Program-made: the position numbers and the translations under genes
Notes under the pieces: model-generated
Database searches by the model: none
Told to the model about the DNA's origin: nothing
Seen by the model: only the letters and a program-made list of their open reading frames with translations
Assembly: GCA_011033025.1 (NCBI GenBank)
Contig: WFMF01000137.1
Coordinates: forward strand, 355,142 to 419,141
From: Beroe forskalii
Taxonomy: Eukaryota; Ctenophora; Nuda; Beroida; Beroidae
Direction: 5' to 3'
DNA length: 64,000 nt
Part shown: one piece after another, positions 1 through 12,308 of the stretch
Layout: the number at the start of each line of letters is the position of its first letter
Numbering within the stretch: the stretch's first letter is position 1

Positions 1-1059
1 GTGTATGACTATACCTAGCTTGTGGTGATTTAAACTCATTAAAACGTTTGATTCAATCTTGTTTCTATTAGAAGAATTTTCATGATCCAAAGTATAGAAC
101 ATAGATCAGGATCAACTACGGAATATGACGCGATTTCTGAGGTGTCACAGGTGTGCGTAGACTTGCCAAGTTATTAAGAATACACAATTCGTTAAATATT
201 CATCAGTATGATGTCATTTTATACTGGATTTAGAGCTAGACTAAATACAACTGTTGCGTAATGCGCGATTTGACCAAGTTAAAGGAGTGATATTCCCGAG
301 CAATTATTTCTAACCTAATTACTATCATGATCACTACCGTTAGAAATCTTGCATTATGCATGAGGAAATAAGCAGTAGGAAAACTGCAAGCAGTACCCAT
401 TTTCCTCAAAATTTTGTATTATATAATCGGAAAGTTTTTGTTGTGATACAAAGTTTTCAGTTTATCTCTCGGACCTCCCAAATCTCACCAAAAACAAGCT
501 TTATTCGCTAGCTACACCACTTATCCCAGTATGATACAAAAACAAAACAAACACAAAAGTAAATAGAACAGTAAAAGGAGAAAACATTTAACTTCAGAAC
601 AGCAATCATTGATTTCTTTAGAAGACCATACAGATCAGCGAAACTCCTGTTATTGCATATTCCAGAGAATCAAGTATATTTTCTAGTCTTTGTAATGGAC
701 ATCAGGAATATCATGCATATTTGGACAAATGACTTTGAGCAGCTGTGACTGTCCAGTGTCCATGGTCAAGGATCAAGAGCATGACATCAGCAGCTACTGA
801 TCACTTGATGATTACACCATTACATTCATTTGAGAAAAATGCCATCACTCATATAAACAAATCGTGGGTTCATGGTGACTGATGCTGGTCTTTTCACAAA
901 GGATTGTAAAATAGATATAGATTTTAAGTACAGGCTATCTGACCAAAGTAATTACAACTAAAGATTTTCCTGATACACAAATTGTAATGGTTACTGTATT
1001 CATATTACCATAACCACAAGAAATAATTGGGCAAACAATAATGGCTAAAATATACATAC

Positions 1060-2458
1060 CTAGATCTTTCCTCATCACTGTCCAATGACTGCACAGACTC
1101 CGATGTAGACTCTATCTCACTGGACATGACAGAGCTTGCATCACTTAACACTGAGCTGGCATCTGAGTCATCATTACAGCCACCAGATCTGAAGCATATT
1201 GAGAGTTAAGTAATTAATTAATTACTTATAAGTCAATGTGTCAAGTTATATGTGAATAATTAAAAAAATAACTGTCAACTGTTTGTATTTATACAAAGTG
1301 TGTTTCTCAACACAACCCAGATTATATACAAATAGAATTAAAACCTTAAACTTGTGACACACATCCTATATTTGCAGGGAAAACGAAAAGTTTCATTCCA
1401 GAGGAATGTAAAAGAGGGAATCAAAATTATATGATAAATTGAAAAGGATTGAAAACAGTTGAATTAGTCTGAATTTGAACAACACAACCAACATTGAGTC
1501 TGTGAGTTATATGTTAAATGAGTGCTCAATGACTTAGAGGTTCTTTATTTGAGGAAAGGTGATATTGAAATACTAATATTTCCGAAAATATTAAAAGGAA
1601 AAAAATCCAGGATATTACCAATAAGTTTCAAAACAGCATGGCATATAACAGTGTGGTTAATAATTCATCACCAAATGAGCACAATATCATAAAAACCAAG
1701 ATCAAAAGTAATTGTGGCATTTAAAAAACTCACTGAGGTGAAGGCCGAGTGGTCTGCTCTCCAGAACCATTTACTAGTGCACCTGAGAGAATAAATATGG
1801 ATCATAATGAAACTGTTATAAAAATAACCCTGATCTTAGTAACATTTTTAATCAGTGAGCTTGATTCATCTCCCATAATTTCTATAATAAGCATGCAATG
1901 TAACAGTTTCACAATTCACATTCTTTGGATAAAGCTTTCTGTGAACTTGCCATTCTCACAAACCTTTTCCATTTGAATTCAAATCTGGACTTATCCAAGC
2001 AACTACTCGACCATGGTAACAAGGGAGTATTCCAGAAGGATCTTTGATTTCCTTTTTGACAATGAGGTCCTCATCTAAGGTTTTGAAATAATACCGATAC
2101 CCAGTGCATTTGTTTATCTCTCTTGTAAAATCACCAAGTGTTATTTCTGAAAATAAGAAAGTTTTATGAGGAATCAAATAAACAAGTCTTTATATCTATT
2201 TTAATCACCGAGTTTTTGAGGTTCATCAGTTCAATTTTTGCTTATTTTTTCACCTATAATTTTCAGTTGAAATACTGTAATACACATTATTAGCTCCAGC
2301 TTGATAGATGATAATCAAGTATTACACTGTAGTTGAGTGAAACAAAAAGAGTCTTGATAGAAAGCGAAAAACAATAGACCTTCAGGTGAGATAGGAAGAC
2401 AAACAAGGTATGGAGTATCTTCAGCACCAATGTGATAAACTATTTTAGTCTCCCCCAT
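1060..2458 (-). CDS. DVL: Dishevelled, N-terminal exons (DIX domain), partial at left edge
   Basis: Dishevelled is the cytoplasmic hub of Wnt signalling; its DIX domain polymerises and binds Axin. Four exons join in frame: 2380-2458, 1964-2146, 1734-1782 and 1060-1188 (phases 1, 1, 2, 2), about 146 residues in all. The ATG at 2458 has an in-frame TGA just upstream. Exons 1-2 give a DIX domain (about residues 3-82): a beta-strand with KIVYHI, a DTPYLV turn, ITLGDF, the YRYYFKTLDED core and GRVVAW. That ending matches Dishevelled rather than Axin. Exon 4 is a Ser/Asp/Glu-rich stretch like the linker between DIX and PDZ in the family. The exon 1 donor (GTCTAT) is weak but the phase fits. PDZ and DEP exons would lie left of the window; I saw none in 1-1059. 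Family call is firm; the exon 3 and 4 boundaries are inferred. Confidence 0.88.
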
Positions 2459-3530
2459 ATCAACATCAGCCAACTGTCATCCTTGTGCAATATTCTCCCT
2501 AATAATAAATGAACTTGTTAGATTTCTTTTTAATTCAAATATGTTTTAACCCTGATTTTCAGGAGAAGCATCTCTCAAGATAAAGTATTGGATCAGGATG
2601 CATGCCACTCACATTAATTTTATTAATGTGCAACATAAAAGGACACAAATGACCCGGATCCATCCACCGGTCCTCTACTTCTCTTCACTTAGTGTGTTGC
2701 TTAATTTTTTGATGCTTGGAGTGAAGACAAAGACCAAAGAGCAAGTTTCAGATTTATTCAGGCAGATGGTCACTGCACTTGACGGTGCTATACCCTGGCA
2801 CCAGGGGGTGACTGCTAGGGGGCCTACCTCATAAAAAGCTCTCGCAATTTAAACACCCTGAAAGCTGAGGTAGGTATTGGACTGAAAATGCCTCCACACC
2901 ACTCATCTTGGTGTGACTCACTAAGATCCTACTGCTCTCCACATTGCATTACCTAAAGGAATCATGTTGGTGTTCAAGTACGGAGTTGGAGAAAAGTCTT
3001 GCAGATTGATGTCTTGAAGAAAGATTTCTTTTTAATTCAAATATGTAATCGTTAGAACAAAGTTTAACATGATGTGACAAATACAACCATCATGTTAGCA
3101 TATTGAAATCAAAAAGCAAAACATTTCTTCAAGGCTGCTATCTGCAAGACTTTCATCAACTTTTTATTTGAACTCTTGCATGGCTCCATTGGGTAGGAGC
3201 ATGTAGTGATGGAAAGATCCAAATGAACCACAACTGAGGTGGATGGTGTGTAGGCATCATCAGTCCAATGCCCACCTTAGCTATTGGGTTGTTAAAATAT
3301 AAGCATGATGAAAGAGGCCAGAGGGGGTTTATTATTAGCTAAGAAATTGGGGAAGATCAATAAGGACGAAAAATTGTGCCAGGTGCCAGGCCACACAACT
3401 GTACCAAACCTAGATGAGTACAAAACCAGACAATTAATTCCCAGTGGACTTTTCTGCAGAAAGCTAGTTAGCAGCAGACTCATTCAGCCAGCCTTCATTC
3501 AACAGTATAATAAGCGGTTACATGTCGAAG
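2459..3530. other. Intergenic stretch, no gene recognised
   Basis: This lies upstream of Dishevelled. It is AT-rich with a short run of balanced composition around 2640-2950. An open frame on the plus strand runs from 3305 to 3733, but its second half is the palindromic repeat at 3531-3638, and the first half resembles no family I know. The Dishevelled promoter should be here, but no distinct motif stands out. Confidence 0.5.
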
Positions 3531-3638
3531 TGGTGACCGTATACCGCAACTTACATGGTCGAGGCGACAGCCGAGACTGTGTGAGTTGGATAATGGACGA
3601 GGCGTGCCGAGTCCATTATCGAAGGTATACGGTCACAG
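3531..3638. repeat. Nested palindromic repeat with GTGACCGTATACC arms
   Basis: The 13-bp arms GTGACCGTATACC (3531-3543) and GGTATACGGTCAC (about 3625-3637) are perfect inverted repeats. A second inverted pair (ATAATGGAC / GTCCATTAT) lies inside. A related half-unit (GACCGTATAACC...ACGGTCG) occurs at about 4396-4423, on the other side of the reverse-transcriptase fragment. It looks like a small non-autonomous element or a folded terminal repeat. No clear target duplication was found. Confidence 0.6.
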
Positions 3639-3804
3639 CTGAGATCATGGAACCGGATTATACCCCGACCAGAAATAGCTGGGACCGACTATTCTCCAAC
3701 CAAACAACAGTATTTCTTCCCACTCGGGTCTGACGACCCTCGTCCGGATTCAACGCTTAAGTAGATATTTGAGTGCTCCTTTATAAAATCAAATTTCAGT
3801 TTAA

Positions 3805-4380
3805 TAATAATAATAATAATTCAAACTTATAGATTGTGGTGGCACATCAACTTAATTAATTGCACAGCTGTGCCACGAAAACAGAGAATCAAAAATGCAT
3901 TGACAGTGCACTAACACAACAACATAAAGCTTTATAATAATGTCAAATAATTTAAAATACTGTAAGATAAGTTTTAATTTGAGCACTGTCAGAGTAACGA
4001 TAACCTTTATATACAGAAATAATTAAACAAATGTTAAATAATATTAAAAGCTTGATTAAATAAATACGTTTTAAGTGCAGATTTAAAATTGTCAATTGAT
4101 GAGCAAGATTTCAGTTCTAAAGGGAGGCTATTCCATAATTTAGGTCCACACTTTTCAAAGGAACGTTCACCAAAATGGGAAAGAACTCTAGGTTCATGCA
4201 AGTAAATGGAATGATTAAAATCTGCATATTTAAACATTGAATTGAGATAAACAGGTCCTGAACCAGTTAAACATTTATAAACAATGAGGAGAATCTTAAA
4301 CTCAATACGATACTTTATGGGCAGCCAATGTAATTCTTTCAAGGTTTCACCAAGATGGTCATGTTTGTAAGCTTTTTTGC
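3805..4380 (-). mobile_element. Truncated non-LTR retrotransposon 3' end (L2/CR1-like reverse-transcriptase tail)
   Basis: An open frame at 4034-4342 (102 residues) has the typical C-terminal tail of L2/CR1/Rex-type reverse transcriptases. It opens with KELHWLPIKYRIEFKILLIVYKC written as LHWLP, YRIEFK and LLIVYKCL motifs, followed by FGERSF, a GPKLWNSLPLELK block and a FKSALKTYLF ending. The catalytic domain is missing, so the copy is 5'-truncated. Downstream on the minus strand it ends near 3805-3823 in a run of TTA triplets, a simple-repeat tail expected for this class. The family match is clear from the motifs; subfamily is not decided. Confidence 0.82.
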
Positions 4381-4439
4381 ACTGTAATTCAGTGAAGACC
4401 GTATAACCAAACTTACACGGTCGCTAAAACAAGCTTGGG

Positions 4440-5465
4440 AGGGGTATAATTAATGCTTTTCCAGGGTCTAGCCTTCTTTCTATTTTTGCAATGAACTGCT
4501 TGGGTAACTGATTGGTCATGGACCAGTTTATTTTTCTTAACTGTGCTCAATGACAAGAGCAAGCTCTCTGCCAGTCACCAGGACACCAGACTCTCGTTAG
4601 ACGTTGCCTGACCCCTCACCTTTAAAATTTGAAATAATAGGTCTGATAACATCAGACAACCAGACTCTGCTAGCATTTGACACATGTCCACAAAAAATAA
4701 GATACTGGCAAGCACTAACAGATTCCATCATGTTCAGAGACAGTCAGCCAGTGTTTACCACTGGCCAAAGTTCACAGCAATGATTGTTTGCTAAAGTAGG
4801 TACCTAAATTTTATCTGAACTTATAGCAATCATGATTCAAATTACTGGAGTGTGATCATAGGTTGAAAGCAGCAGGTTGAAAATGTAGGTAAAAAGGGTC
4901 CAACATATTTAATTTAATTCCTTCTCAATATACATACACAGTGTCACTAAATAACAACAATTTAAAAACATTTTAAAATTACTGTTAATTGCAAAGCACT
5001 TCATGGCTTTGCAATTGCATATCATGGTTTCAAAGTTCATGATATATGACGAAAAGTATCATTCCATAGAGAGAACCATCCAACACTGGCTACAGGAAAT
5101 GCACTTTCAACATCTATTTAGCCTTTTTCATTCAACCTATGAAACTGTTTTCAGAATGCATAGGAATTGCTGATTAGAATTGCATTGAAAACTGACCATA
5201 ATATTGGCTCCAGCAAAACCCACGACCTTCGGTTGCTACGTCAAGATGATGCTTGATTCAAAAATCACAACCCGTTGAAAATTATTAAAAAATATGTGTT
5301 GCATTAGTATTGATTTTGCTTTTTTGCAAACATAAAAACTGGATTCAAAAACCCAGATTTCTTCCATCCGTAGCGCGCGGCGTCAAATTACAAACGGAAA
5401 TATTGAGGGATAGGACTGCAGGGTAGTGTTACAAATTGCTTGTTAAAATATCCCGGCCTTAATCA
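4440..5465. other. Intergenic stretch with one palindromic element
   Basis: No gene is visible. At about 4592-4668 there is a diverged copy of a palindromic element whose ends read GTCAGGC...CCTGAC on one side and GGTCTGA...TCAGAC on the other (also seen at 5786-5865, 31108-31150 and 31530-31618). The rest is AT-rich unique sequence. Confidence 0.5.
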
Positions 5466-6140
5466 CTGCCTTGCTAAACACGTATATCCCTGTGTGGCTC
5501 GCACGGTGCGGCGCGGCGCGTACACTCACCAATGCGGGCTTGAAAAATCCTGCCCATATTGCTCGGCGCGTTGCACAAAACTTTTTCCATTGTTCATTCT
5601 AGTCAGAAAATGTCGGTCAATATTTCAGCGTTCGCGTTGTATACGGCATACGCAGCGCGAGCGCCGCGCGTTACTTTCCCCTAACCAGGGGTGTCGCGAA
5701 ACGGAGCAAGGCGCGGCGCGCGCGTAAAACTAGGGATCTGGTTAGAGCAACGCGTTACTTAACTTAAAAAACTCTACACTCGTTATGTCTGACGTCGTCA
5801 GACCCATTATTTCAAGTCGTGGCGCGCGCGCTTCGCGCGCGCGAGGGGTCAGGCAACGCCTGACAAAGCCCGCAACAGTCTGTTAATCATGCTAAACATG
5901 TATATTTCTGTTCGCATTGCGCGGCGCGCTTCCTGTATAGGAAGCTCTGCACGCGTACGCACACCTATGCAGGCTTATAAATTAATGAATTATACTTAAG
6001 TCATTGTCTTTTTAATAGTATAAGTATAGCTTAGGGCATTGATGGAAAAAATCCGTCTACGTCCGTTCAATCATTTGCCCTAACCAGGACCCTGGTTACG
6101 CGCACGGAGTGCGCGGCAAGCCCCTGGTTAGGGGAATTCA
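5466..6140. repeat. Cluster of GC-rich interspersed palindromic repeats
   Basis: Three repeat types are interleaved here. First, two copies (about 5472-5549 and 5890-5978) of a unit that begins TTGCTAAACACGTATATCC and ends CCTATGCAGGCTTA, also present near 30.77, 31.2, 31.4, 31.65 and 49.9 kb. Second, a TGTCTGACGTCGTCAGACCC ... GGGGTCAGGC palindrome around a CGCGCGC hairpin (5786-5865). Third, CCCTAACCAGG / CCTGGTTAGGGG inverted repeats (5679-5700 and 6068-6135). CpG content is far above the surroundings. An open frame at 5440-5727 is an accident of this GC-rich repeat. Confidence 0.65.
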
Positions 6141-6215
6141 ATCATCAGTTGAACGATGCTATTCATGAACATCAGACTGCTGGAATTCTTGTGGGACGCT
6201 TGATAATTTTAAGGC

Positions 6216-6371
6216 AGATGTCGCCACCTCGAGAAATAAGAATTCTTCTGAAATTTCCGATCGCGCGGCGCTATGTACGTAGGTGAATATACTGTTAAAT
6301 CAGTATCACACGCGTACAAATTGTGGTTTTGTGGAAATTGCAGACACCGATCTCAGAGGTGGCGACACCTC
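6216..6371. mobile_element. Small TIR element (TGTCGCCACCTC termini)
   Basis: Inverted termini TGTCGCCACCTC (from about 6218) and GAGGTGGCGACA (ending about 6369) enclose about 125 bp with no coding capacity. I see no convincing target duplication, so a plain inverted repeat remains possible. Confidence 0.5.
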
Positions 6372-9028
6372 AGTAACGCTAATGTTAAATTGTTAATTTT
6401 CTATGCTAAGTGTAGTCTGAAAGATCCAGTTTAATGCCTAGTGAACCATGGAAAAAGTTTTGTGATATTTGTTGATGCAATATCATGATTATTTAACTTA
6501 TTATTCTATTTTAATTTTTATTTTATATTTTCTTACACACAGACAAGTGATGATTTTGCTCGTTTATTTTATTGGTGCTATTTCTCTTTAGACACAATAA
6601 ACAAAATTTGTTGAAGAATCGTTGGTCTCCCATATACAGAAATTGGATCATACTAGATGGATTTCACCCATCCCTAGCGCGCAACACTCGGAAATTTGGA
6701 GGGTCGTGTCGCGGAAAAAAATGGCGCGCGGCGGAGGGTAGGGTAAAATCCTACTAGGATCATACATTCCGAAAGACCATTAACCTTTCGTTTCCCTTGT
6801 ACGTCGCAATTAGAGGAAAATTAGAATTTACTTCAATCATCAACATTCCGAAAGTATAATGGACCTTAAGTGACTAAACGTCCTATAGTGAATGGGCATA
6901 TTCTGTCTCAAAAAGAATTTTTGTGTAAGGAAAAGGTTGTGATTATTGCTGTTATAGAATGATCGAATTACCTAAATAAAGAAATTAAGTCAGGAAACTG
7001 ATTCTTTGAAATAGTGAATAATTACTGATTGAACATGAAAAACTTAATGAGTAAATTAATATAATGCTGGTCTGTAATGTTGTAAAATGTTGAATTTTTT
7101 TGTTTAATTCTTCGTTTTAGAACAAATACAGCCATCTTTGTAGTCAATTACTTAATAATCAAATTAAGTTGCTTTTGAATTTAATATGTGTGCTGAAGTT
7201 TGTTTGTTTTGATCTCGGTTATATTTTGTGGCCGAACTGTTTCAATAGAATTTAAAATATGTATTAAAACTGATTTTAGTGAATGTTCTGAAAAATCGCA
7301 AATTTTGAATTTGTCGTCTAACTCAAAAGTGACATCGTTAATTCATCAATTTGGCGCTTACACCAATTCAATAATAGAGAAAAATCCATTTTTCTACCGT
7401 AGAAATAATTTTAATCAAAATTAGGAAAATCAGCAAAATTACACCATCACGTGTCCATTACCAATTTCCCTCCTGTGCTACTGTAAGTGACGTAACTCAC
7501 AGAAAATTCCGCTCCAACGTTGGTTGGATCATGTCCCGAATTATACGCACGTCACAGATATAATATAATGGCGTCACCTGGACCTGTACTACCTTTCTCG
7601 CATATTGTACATTTCTTACATTTTCTATGTCCCTTGCCACTGCTTATAGAATCTCCACATATATTGTGCATATATTGAGTTTTGATATTATATATTGTGC
7701 ATATTTTGAGTTTTTTGATATTTTTGATCCCCTTGTCTCCCGATGTCTCAGGCTAATCATGATTGTGTCTCTGAATATTTGTAACATATATCATTTTTAA
7801 AACTTTCCCTTGCCACTGTGAATTGAGTCTCAGATACTTGTGTATGATAATTTAGTCTCTCAATACCTTCTGAGTAGTATACTAGTAACCACGAAATTTT
7901 GTACAATCTCACCTGGTTCCATGATATTAAATATTAATTGTATTATCGATTGATTGTTAATGATCATACATTTTACAAATGGTTTTGACCGGAAATTAAG
8001 CCTACAATGGACGACATAAGTTCTCCATTTTAACCCATGATAATTAAGTCACTATACAGTTGGCGCGTTAAATTCAATCCGCCGTCTTCCGGCTGAATTT
8101 CTCGCGGCTCCAGCCACAGTACGCCGTGCGTGAAAAATAGGCGGTTATCAACATCATCAACTCACTACATCACGCTTTGATGATGACTTCATCCTACCCG
8201 CCTATTTCTCGGTGTCCGACTAGGTGTGGAGCTCTGGTCATGGTTCACTAAATAATCATGGCAGTCTCCGCTCTGCGAGTGTGACATTTAATCTGGAATA
8301 TATTTTATTTCCATTTCTTTTAATGCCGTGTCGCACAGTGCAGGTTTGGCGGTTTTGTATGACGTCATTTTCATGGTTTAGAGTGGTGAATTTGTGACGA
8401 CAGACACCGGATAGTCTGTTTTTCAGTGTATTGTACGATGCGTGCCGTGTGAGTGCCGTGTGACTTTGCTCAGAGTCTGAGTTTGTTGTCCGCTTTGAGA
8501 AATTTGTACATTCATTGCGAATTTGTGTATTTATTGCGAAGTTGTGTACGTTTGTTTGATTTTTAACGTTAGAGATTAAATTAAGTGGATTTTTCGGCGA
8601 AAGGTTTCCGGTTGGGTTATTAATTAAATGGATTTTGCGGTGAAAAGTGTTTCTGAAATTAAATGCTTGACAACTGACTTTGTGCCATTTTATACGCCCG
8701 AATGATTATTAATGACAATCATTATCGTTAACAGTAAAACATTATTCCCCTTTACAAACCAAAAGTAATAGCTGATCGCTGGTGACGTCATTATCATGTG
8801 TTAAAATACGGAATTGATGGCGTCAACTCGACTCTTTTCAGAGCTTTGTGTTTGTACAGTATATTTCATAAGGCAACCGATTCTTCATCCTACGCCCTCG
8901 GCCCTTTTGATGATAGAGCCAAAGAATGTGCATAATTCTGAGTTTTATTACTGACATTTTACAGTTATTTGTGCATAATTCCTAGTTTCATTACTGATAA
9001 TTTACAGTTATTTCGATACTTATTATTA
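6372..9028. other. Intergenic AT-rich stretch
   Basis: No exon with convincing coding character was found on either strand. It holds diverged copies of a roughly 45-bp TGACGTCA-bounded palindrome at about 8128-8210, 8352-8400 and 8780-8830. The 8128-8210 copy lies between inverted AAATAGGCGG and CCGCCTATTT arms. The short open frames (6572-6757, 7200-7424) show no recognisable protein. Confidence 0.5.
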
Positions 9029-9527
9029 AATACCTTACAAGACAAAATAACATGGGACAATAATTCCGGGGATCGAAATTTTGGGGGTTCGAAAATATGG
9101 GGATTTTTTTCAAAAATCCCCAAATTTCGTACCCCAAATTAAATCAGGTGATTTTCGCCTTTTTTCAAATTCGAAAAAATAAGGTAACTTTTGGGAATAA
9201 ATCAGAACTTCAGAAAGGCCAATATTACTGAGGTGATCGAAGTAGTAGAATTTCCAGTACAAGATCCCTTTTATCGAGTCGAGTGTAGGAGGTTTTATTA
9301 GGAATTACTGCATTTAAGATATTTTTAACTCTTCTGCACTAATATACTTATTGAAATTTGTCTGGGAATTCTATATTTTATGCACTGTTAGTCAAATCAC
9401 AAACCCGCAATTAACTAATTTGGGGGAAATAATTTTGGGGATCGAAATTTTGGGGGAACGAAAATATGGGGATTTTTTCGTAAAATCCCCAAATTTCGTA
9501 CCTTTTAAATATGTCTCGTAAGGTATT
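9029..9527. mobile_element. Non-autonomous TIR element, about 500 bp
   Basis: The termini AATACCTTACAAGACA (left) and its inverted counterpart at 9512-9527 match at 15 of 16 positions. Inside are two direct copies (about 9067-9140 and 9432-9502) of a hairpin-forming segment containing GGGGATCGAAATTTTGGGGG and ATCCCCAAATTTCGTACC. A partial third copy of this segment lies in NOMO intron 2 (about 21450-21480). There is no coding capacity. Confidence 0.6.
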
Positions 9528-11531
9528 GTTTTAAACACGTTTTGGAGCCCTAAATTATGTGAAAATATTTGATGTATCGATGACAGGTATCATTGCAATG
9601 TATTTTAATGTTTTCGTATTCTGTTTTTTGGATTTTGAACCGTTCGCTCGAACAAAAAGTTCGCATGGGACTTGTTCTATTGAATACTTGATAATTATTC
9701 TGACATTCTTCAGTTCAAATTCGCCGGATTTGAATCGAAGTTAATTTTAAATTCCGAAATACCTATCTACTAGAAATTAAAATTCCATCGAAAAAGGAAA
9801 TATTTCACATTTCTCTCCGCCGTTTTTCTCATGATGAAACCTTGGTGTGAATTCTTCAGTATTTTTCCTAGACAATGTCTTATTATTTTATTTCTAATCA
9901 CACAATCATATTGATTAGTGGACTTATTAATTTTGTATATTTAATCCATAATTTCGTTGTCTACATTTTCCATTGACGATTATTAGCAATTGTAGACTAT
10001 ACAATTCGTTCCTATTGTAAGATAGAAATGATCAATAATTCCCAATATAGCCCTATCTGTAAACTTGTACCGTTTAGATCATTATTAATATTGAAGGCTT
10101 GCGTAAATTATCTTTTTATTATTTTCCTTGTCGGACCAGACATACCTATATAAACGCAATGAAATATACGATAGTTCGATTAAAATTCCTTGGATATTTT
10201 CCCCAAAATTCCGGCTCCTCAGCAAACTATAATATTTATCAGTTGTGTTTGCTCTCCACTTTATTTCAATCTATTCGCCGTTCGAAGGATTTATATATAA
10301 GAAGTTTAGAGTGACGTAATTATCATTGTTTTCTGCATTGAATTGATGACGTTTGCTCGTCTATTTTTCGCGTGCACGCGTTTTCCAGCATCACCTGTAC
10401 TCGAACTAATTAACATACGTGTTAAGCACGTCCATTATCAACTGATTAAGTAATGATCTGATAATTGTCCGTGACTTCTCGGGTCGTGTGTTATATATTT
10501 TGAAATATTTGCGAACTCTCCCCGCCCTTATATATAAATCAATTTCACTTCCTTGCATGTCGAGAGAAACGCGTTCGCTCGCTTCGCAGATGTTGTTTGT
10601 CTTTGGTAAGCTTTAAAAGTCGTTGGCTGTTGCAAATTCAAAATATATTTGGAGATAGGAGAATTCTTGATGGAAAATTCCAGAAAGATGTTCAAAAGTC
10701 GTCGAATCTATGCAATCGTTTGGTAACTTTATCTGTAAACACAATTACAGTAGTTTTGTGTGACGCGATGAAGAAAATTGTTTTCAATCACTGCATAGCT
10801 GCCACATATTGGATCGACGTGTACTAAATTCTTCAAGTACTGTACTATCGTTGCTCAGGAAAATTACATCATTGGATACGAGTAATAAGATTGTATATTA
10901 TGTAATTGCCGTTTTCCCCCTCTTTTCCTTTCTTCAGACTACCGATCGAATAAAATGCATTCAATCAGACACTGCAACGGTAATTTTTCATAGTCATAAT
11001 AAATTTGATCGGTATCCGATTGTCTAGGGTATTGGTTAGATATTTCTACGAATTCTTGCCCACTTTTCCAGAATTGACTTCGTGGTCAATTTGTTAGTTT
11101 GTTACAAAACGACAAAAGATCTTCGTTTATATTTATAGAATTCTAGATCTTTTGGCATGAGTGTTTGTCCTTGGGAATGATAGCATATTTCTCATTCCCG
11201 TTTATTCCAGATCACCTCTTTTACAGAAAATTGCCAGGGTATTAGGTATAATATTTAGACTGCGTATCATTTTAAACTGTATGTTGGTATTATGTTGGCG
11301 TCTAACTCGTTTAAATGTACCCTATTCAATAGGTCATTGTTACTAACTTGATAGGTCTGATAGGTCGTATATTAGCAACGATTTTTTCTCTATTTTATCA
11401 ATTTATCACATACAGTTGATTGTAGTATGTACTGTTCATTGGTGTGCTTTACACGTGAGTCAATGCTAAAATCAGACATTGAATCTAGCGCACAGCCGAC
11501 ATAACCGGACATAGTGTCATGGATCGGATTA
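9528..11531. other. Intergenic AT-rich stretch
   Basis: No gene recognised. Open frames at 9559-9744, 10099-10314, 10597-10827 and 11161-11346 are short, AT-driven and unlike any family I know. No strong repeat was seen. Confidence 0.5.
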
Positions 11532-12308
11532 CCTTAGTGGTAGAAATTAAGAAGTGTACTATTTAAGGTAGTAAGCAATTTTACTGCCTTAAATAGTACA
11601 CTCCTTAAATTCTACAAATCTTAATTTCTACCTACCGTAATTTGTACAATACCAAACTTTTAGAAAATTTTGTTAAGTAAAGATTTGTACATCTATAACT
11701 ATCTTTTCTTTCACTACAAAATTAAGGCATTCCAATTTCCATTTTCTCTCAATACAGGTTCAGAATTTTTCAGCGAAATCATCAGTGCAGACAAAATCAA
11801 ACTTGATATGATAAACAATTATCACTCGATAAAAATTATAGGCATTTATTCAGCTTCTTCGTCTTCCTGCACATCTTCCATATCTTCCACCTCAAGCCAA
11901 ATAGAACCTTCTTCGATATCTTCTTCGATGTTTTCATCAGGAAACAAGGCCTTCAAAATTTCAGCGGAATCATCGGCCAATCTTTCATCAAACGGAGGCA
12001 GTGAAACATTGCAAAGAACATGGTGTTGACTCAAGGATGCTCATTGACCCGTTTGCTAATCTGTTTCTCTAGAACGCCTAGCTTTACTTTTTTCAATGTT
12101 TCATAGATCCCAAATAAATGGAATTCAATGGAAAAAATCTGCCCTCTTCTTGTTTTCACATCGGTATTTTTGGTTGAAAATTGGTGAAACAACGTGAAAT
12201 TTAGTCCTAGAATTGCCTGATTTTTGTAGAAATTTTACTGCCTTAATTAGTACACTTCTTAATTAGTACGTCCTTAATAAATACACATCTTAATTTCTAC
12301 CACTAAGG
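11532..12308. mobile_element. TA-flanked TIR transposon remnant (pogo/Tc1-like)
   Basis: The element begins CCTTAGTGGTAGAAATTAAG and ends with its inverted repeat CTTAATTTCTACCACTAAGG. Both sides are flanked by TA (11530-11531 and 12309-12310), the target duplication of Tc1/mariner/pogo elements. Sub-terminal repeats of TACTATTTAAGG / CCTTAAATAGTA type (about 11557-11600 and 12240-12290) form nested hairpins. The body is only 777 bp, too short for a full transposase, so it is an internally deleted copy. Confidence 0.72.
11846..12034 (-). pseudogene. Acidic C-terminal fragment, probable pogo-like transposase
   Basis: A 62-residue frame inside the TA-flanked element reads FDERLADDSAEILKALFP followed by an Asp/Glu-rich end (ENIEEDIEEG, VEDMEDVQEDEEAE) and a stop. 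Acidic C-terminal tails are common in pogo/jerky-type DDE transposases, and the location in a TA-duplicated TIR element supports this. No DDE motif is present, so the assignment is an inference from context. Confidence 0.45.

Noticed and set aside
3305-3733. 142-residue plus-strand frame
   Set aside because: Half of it is the palindromic repeat at 3531-3638; no family recognised and no exon structure.
5440-5727. 95-residue Cys/Arg-rich plus-strand frame
   Set aside because: It lies within the GC-rich repeat cluster and reflects CGCG composition.
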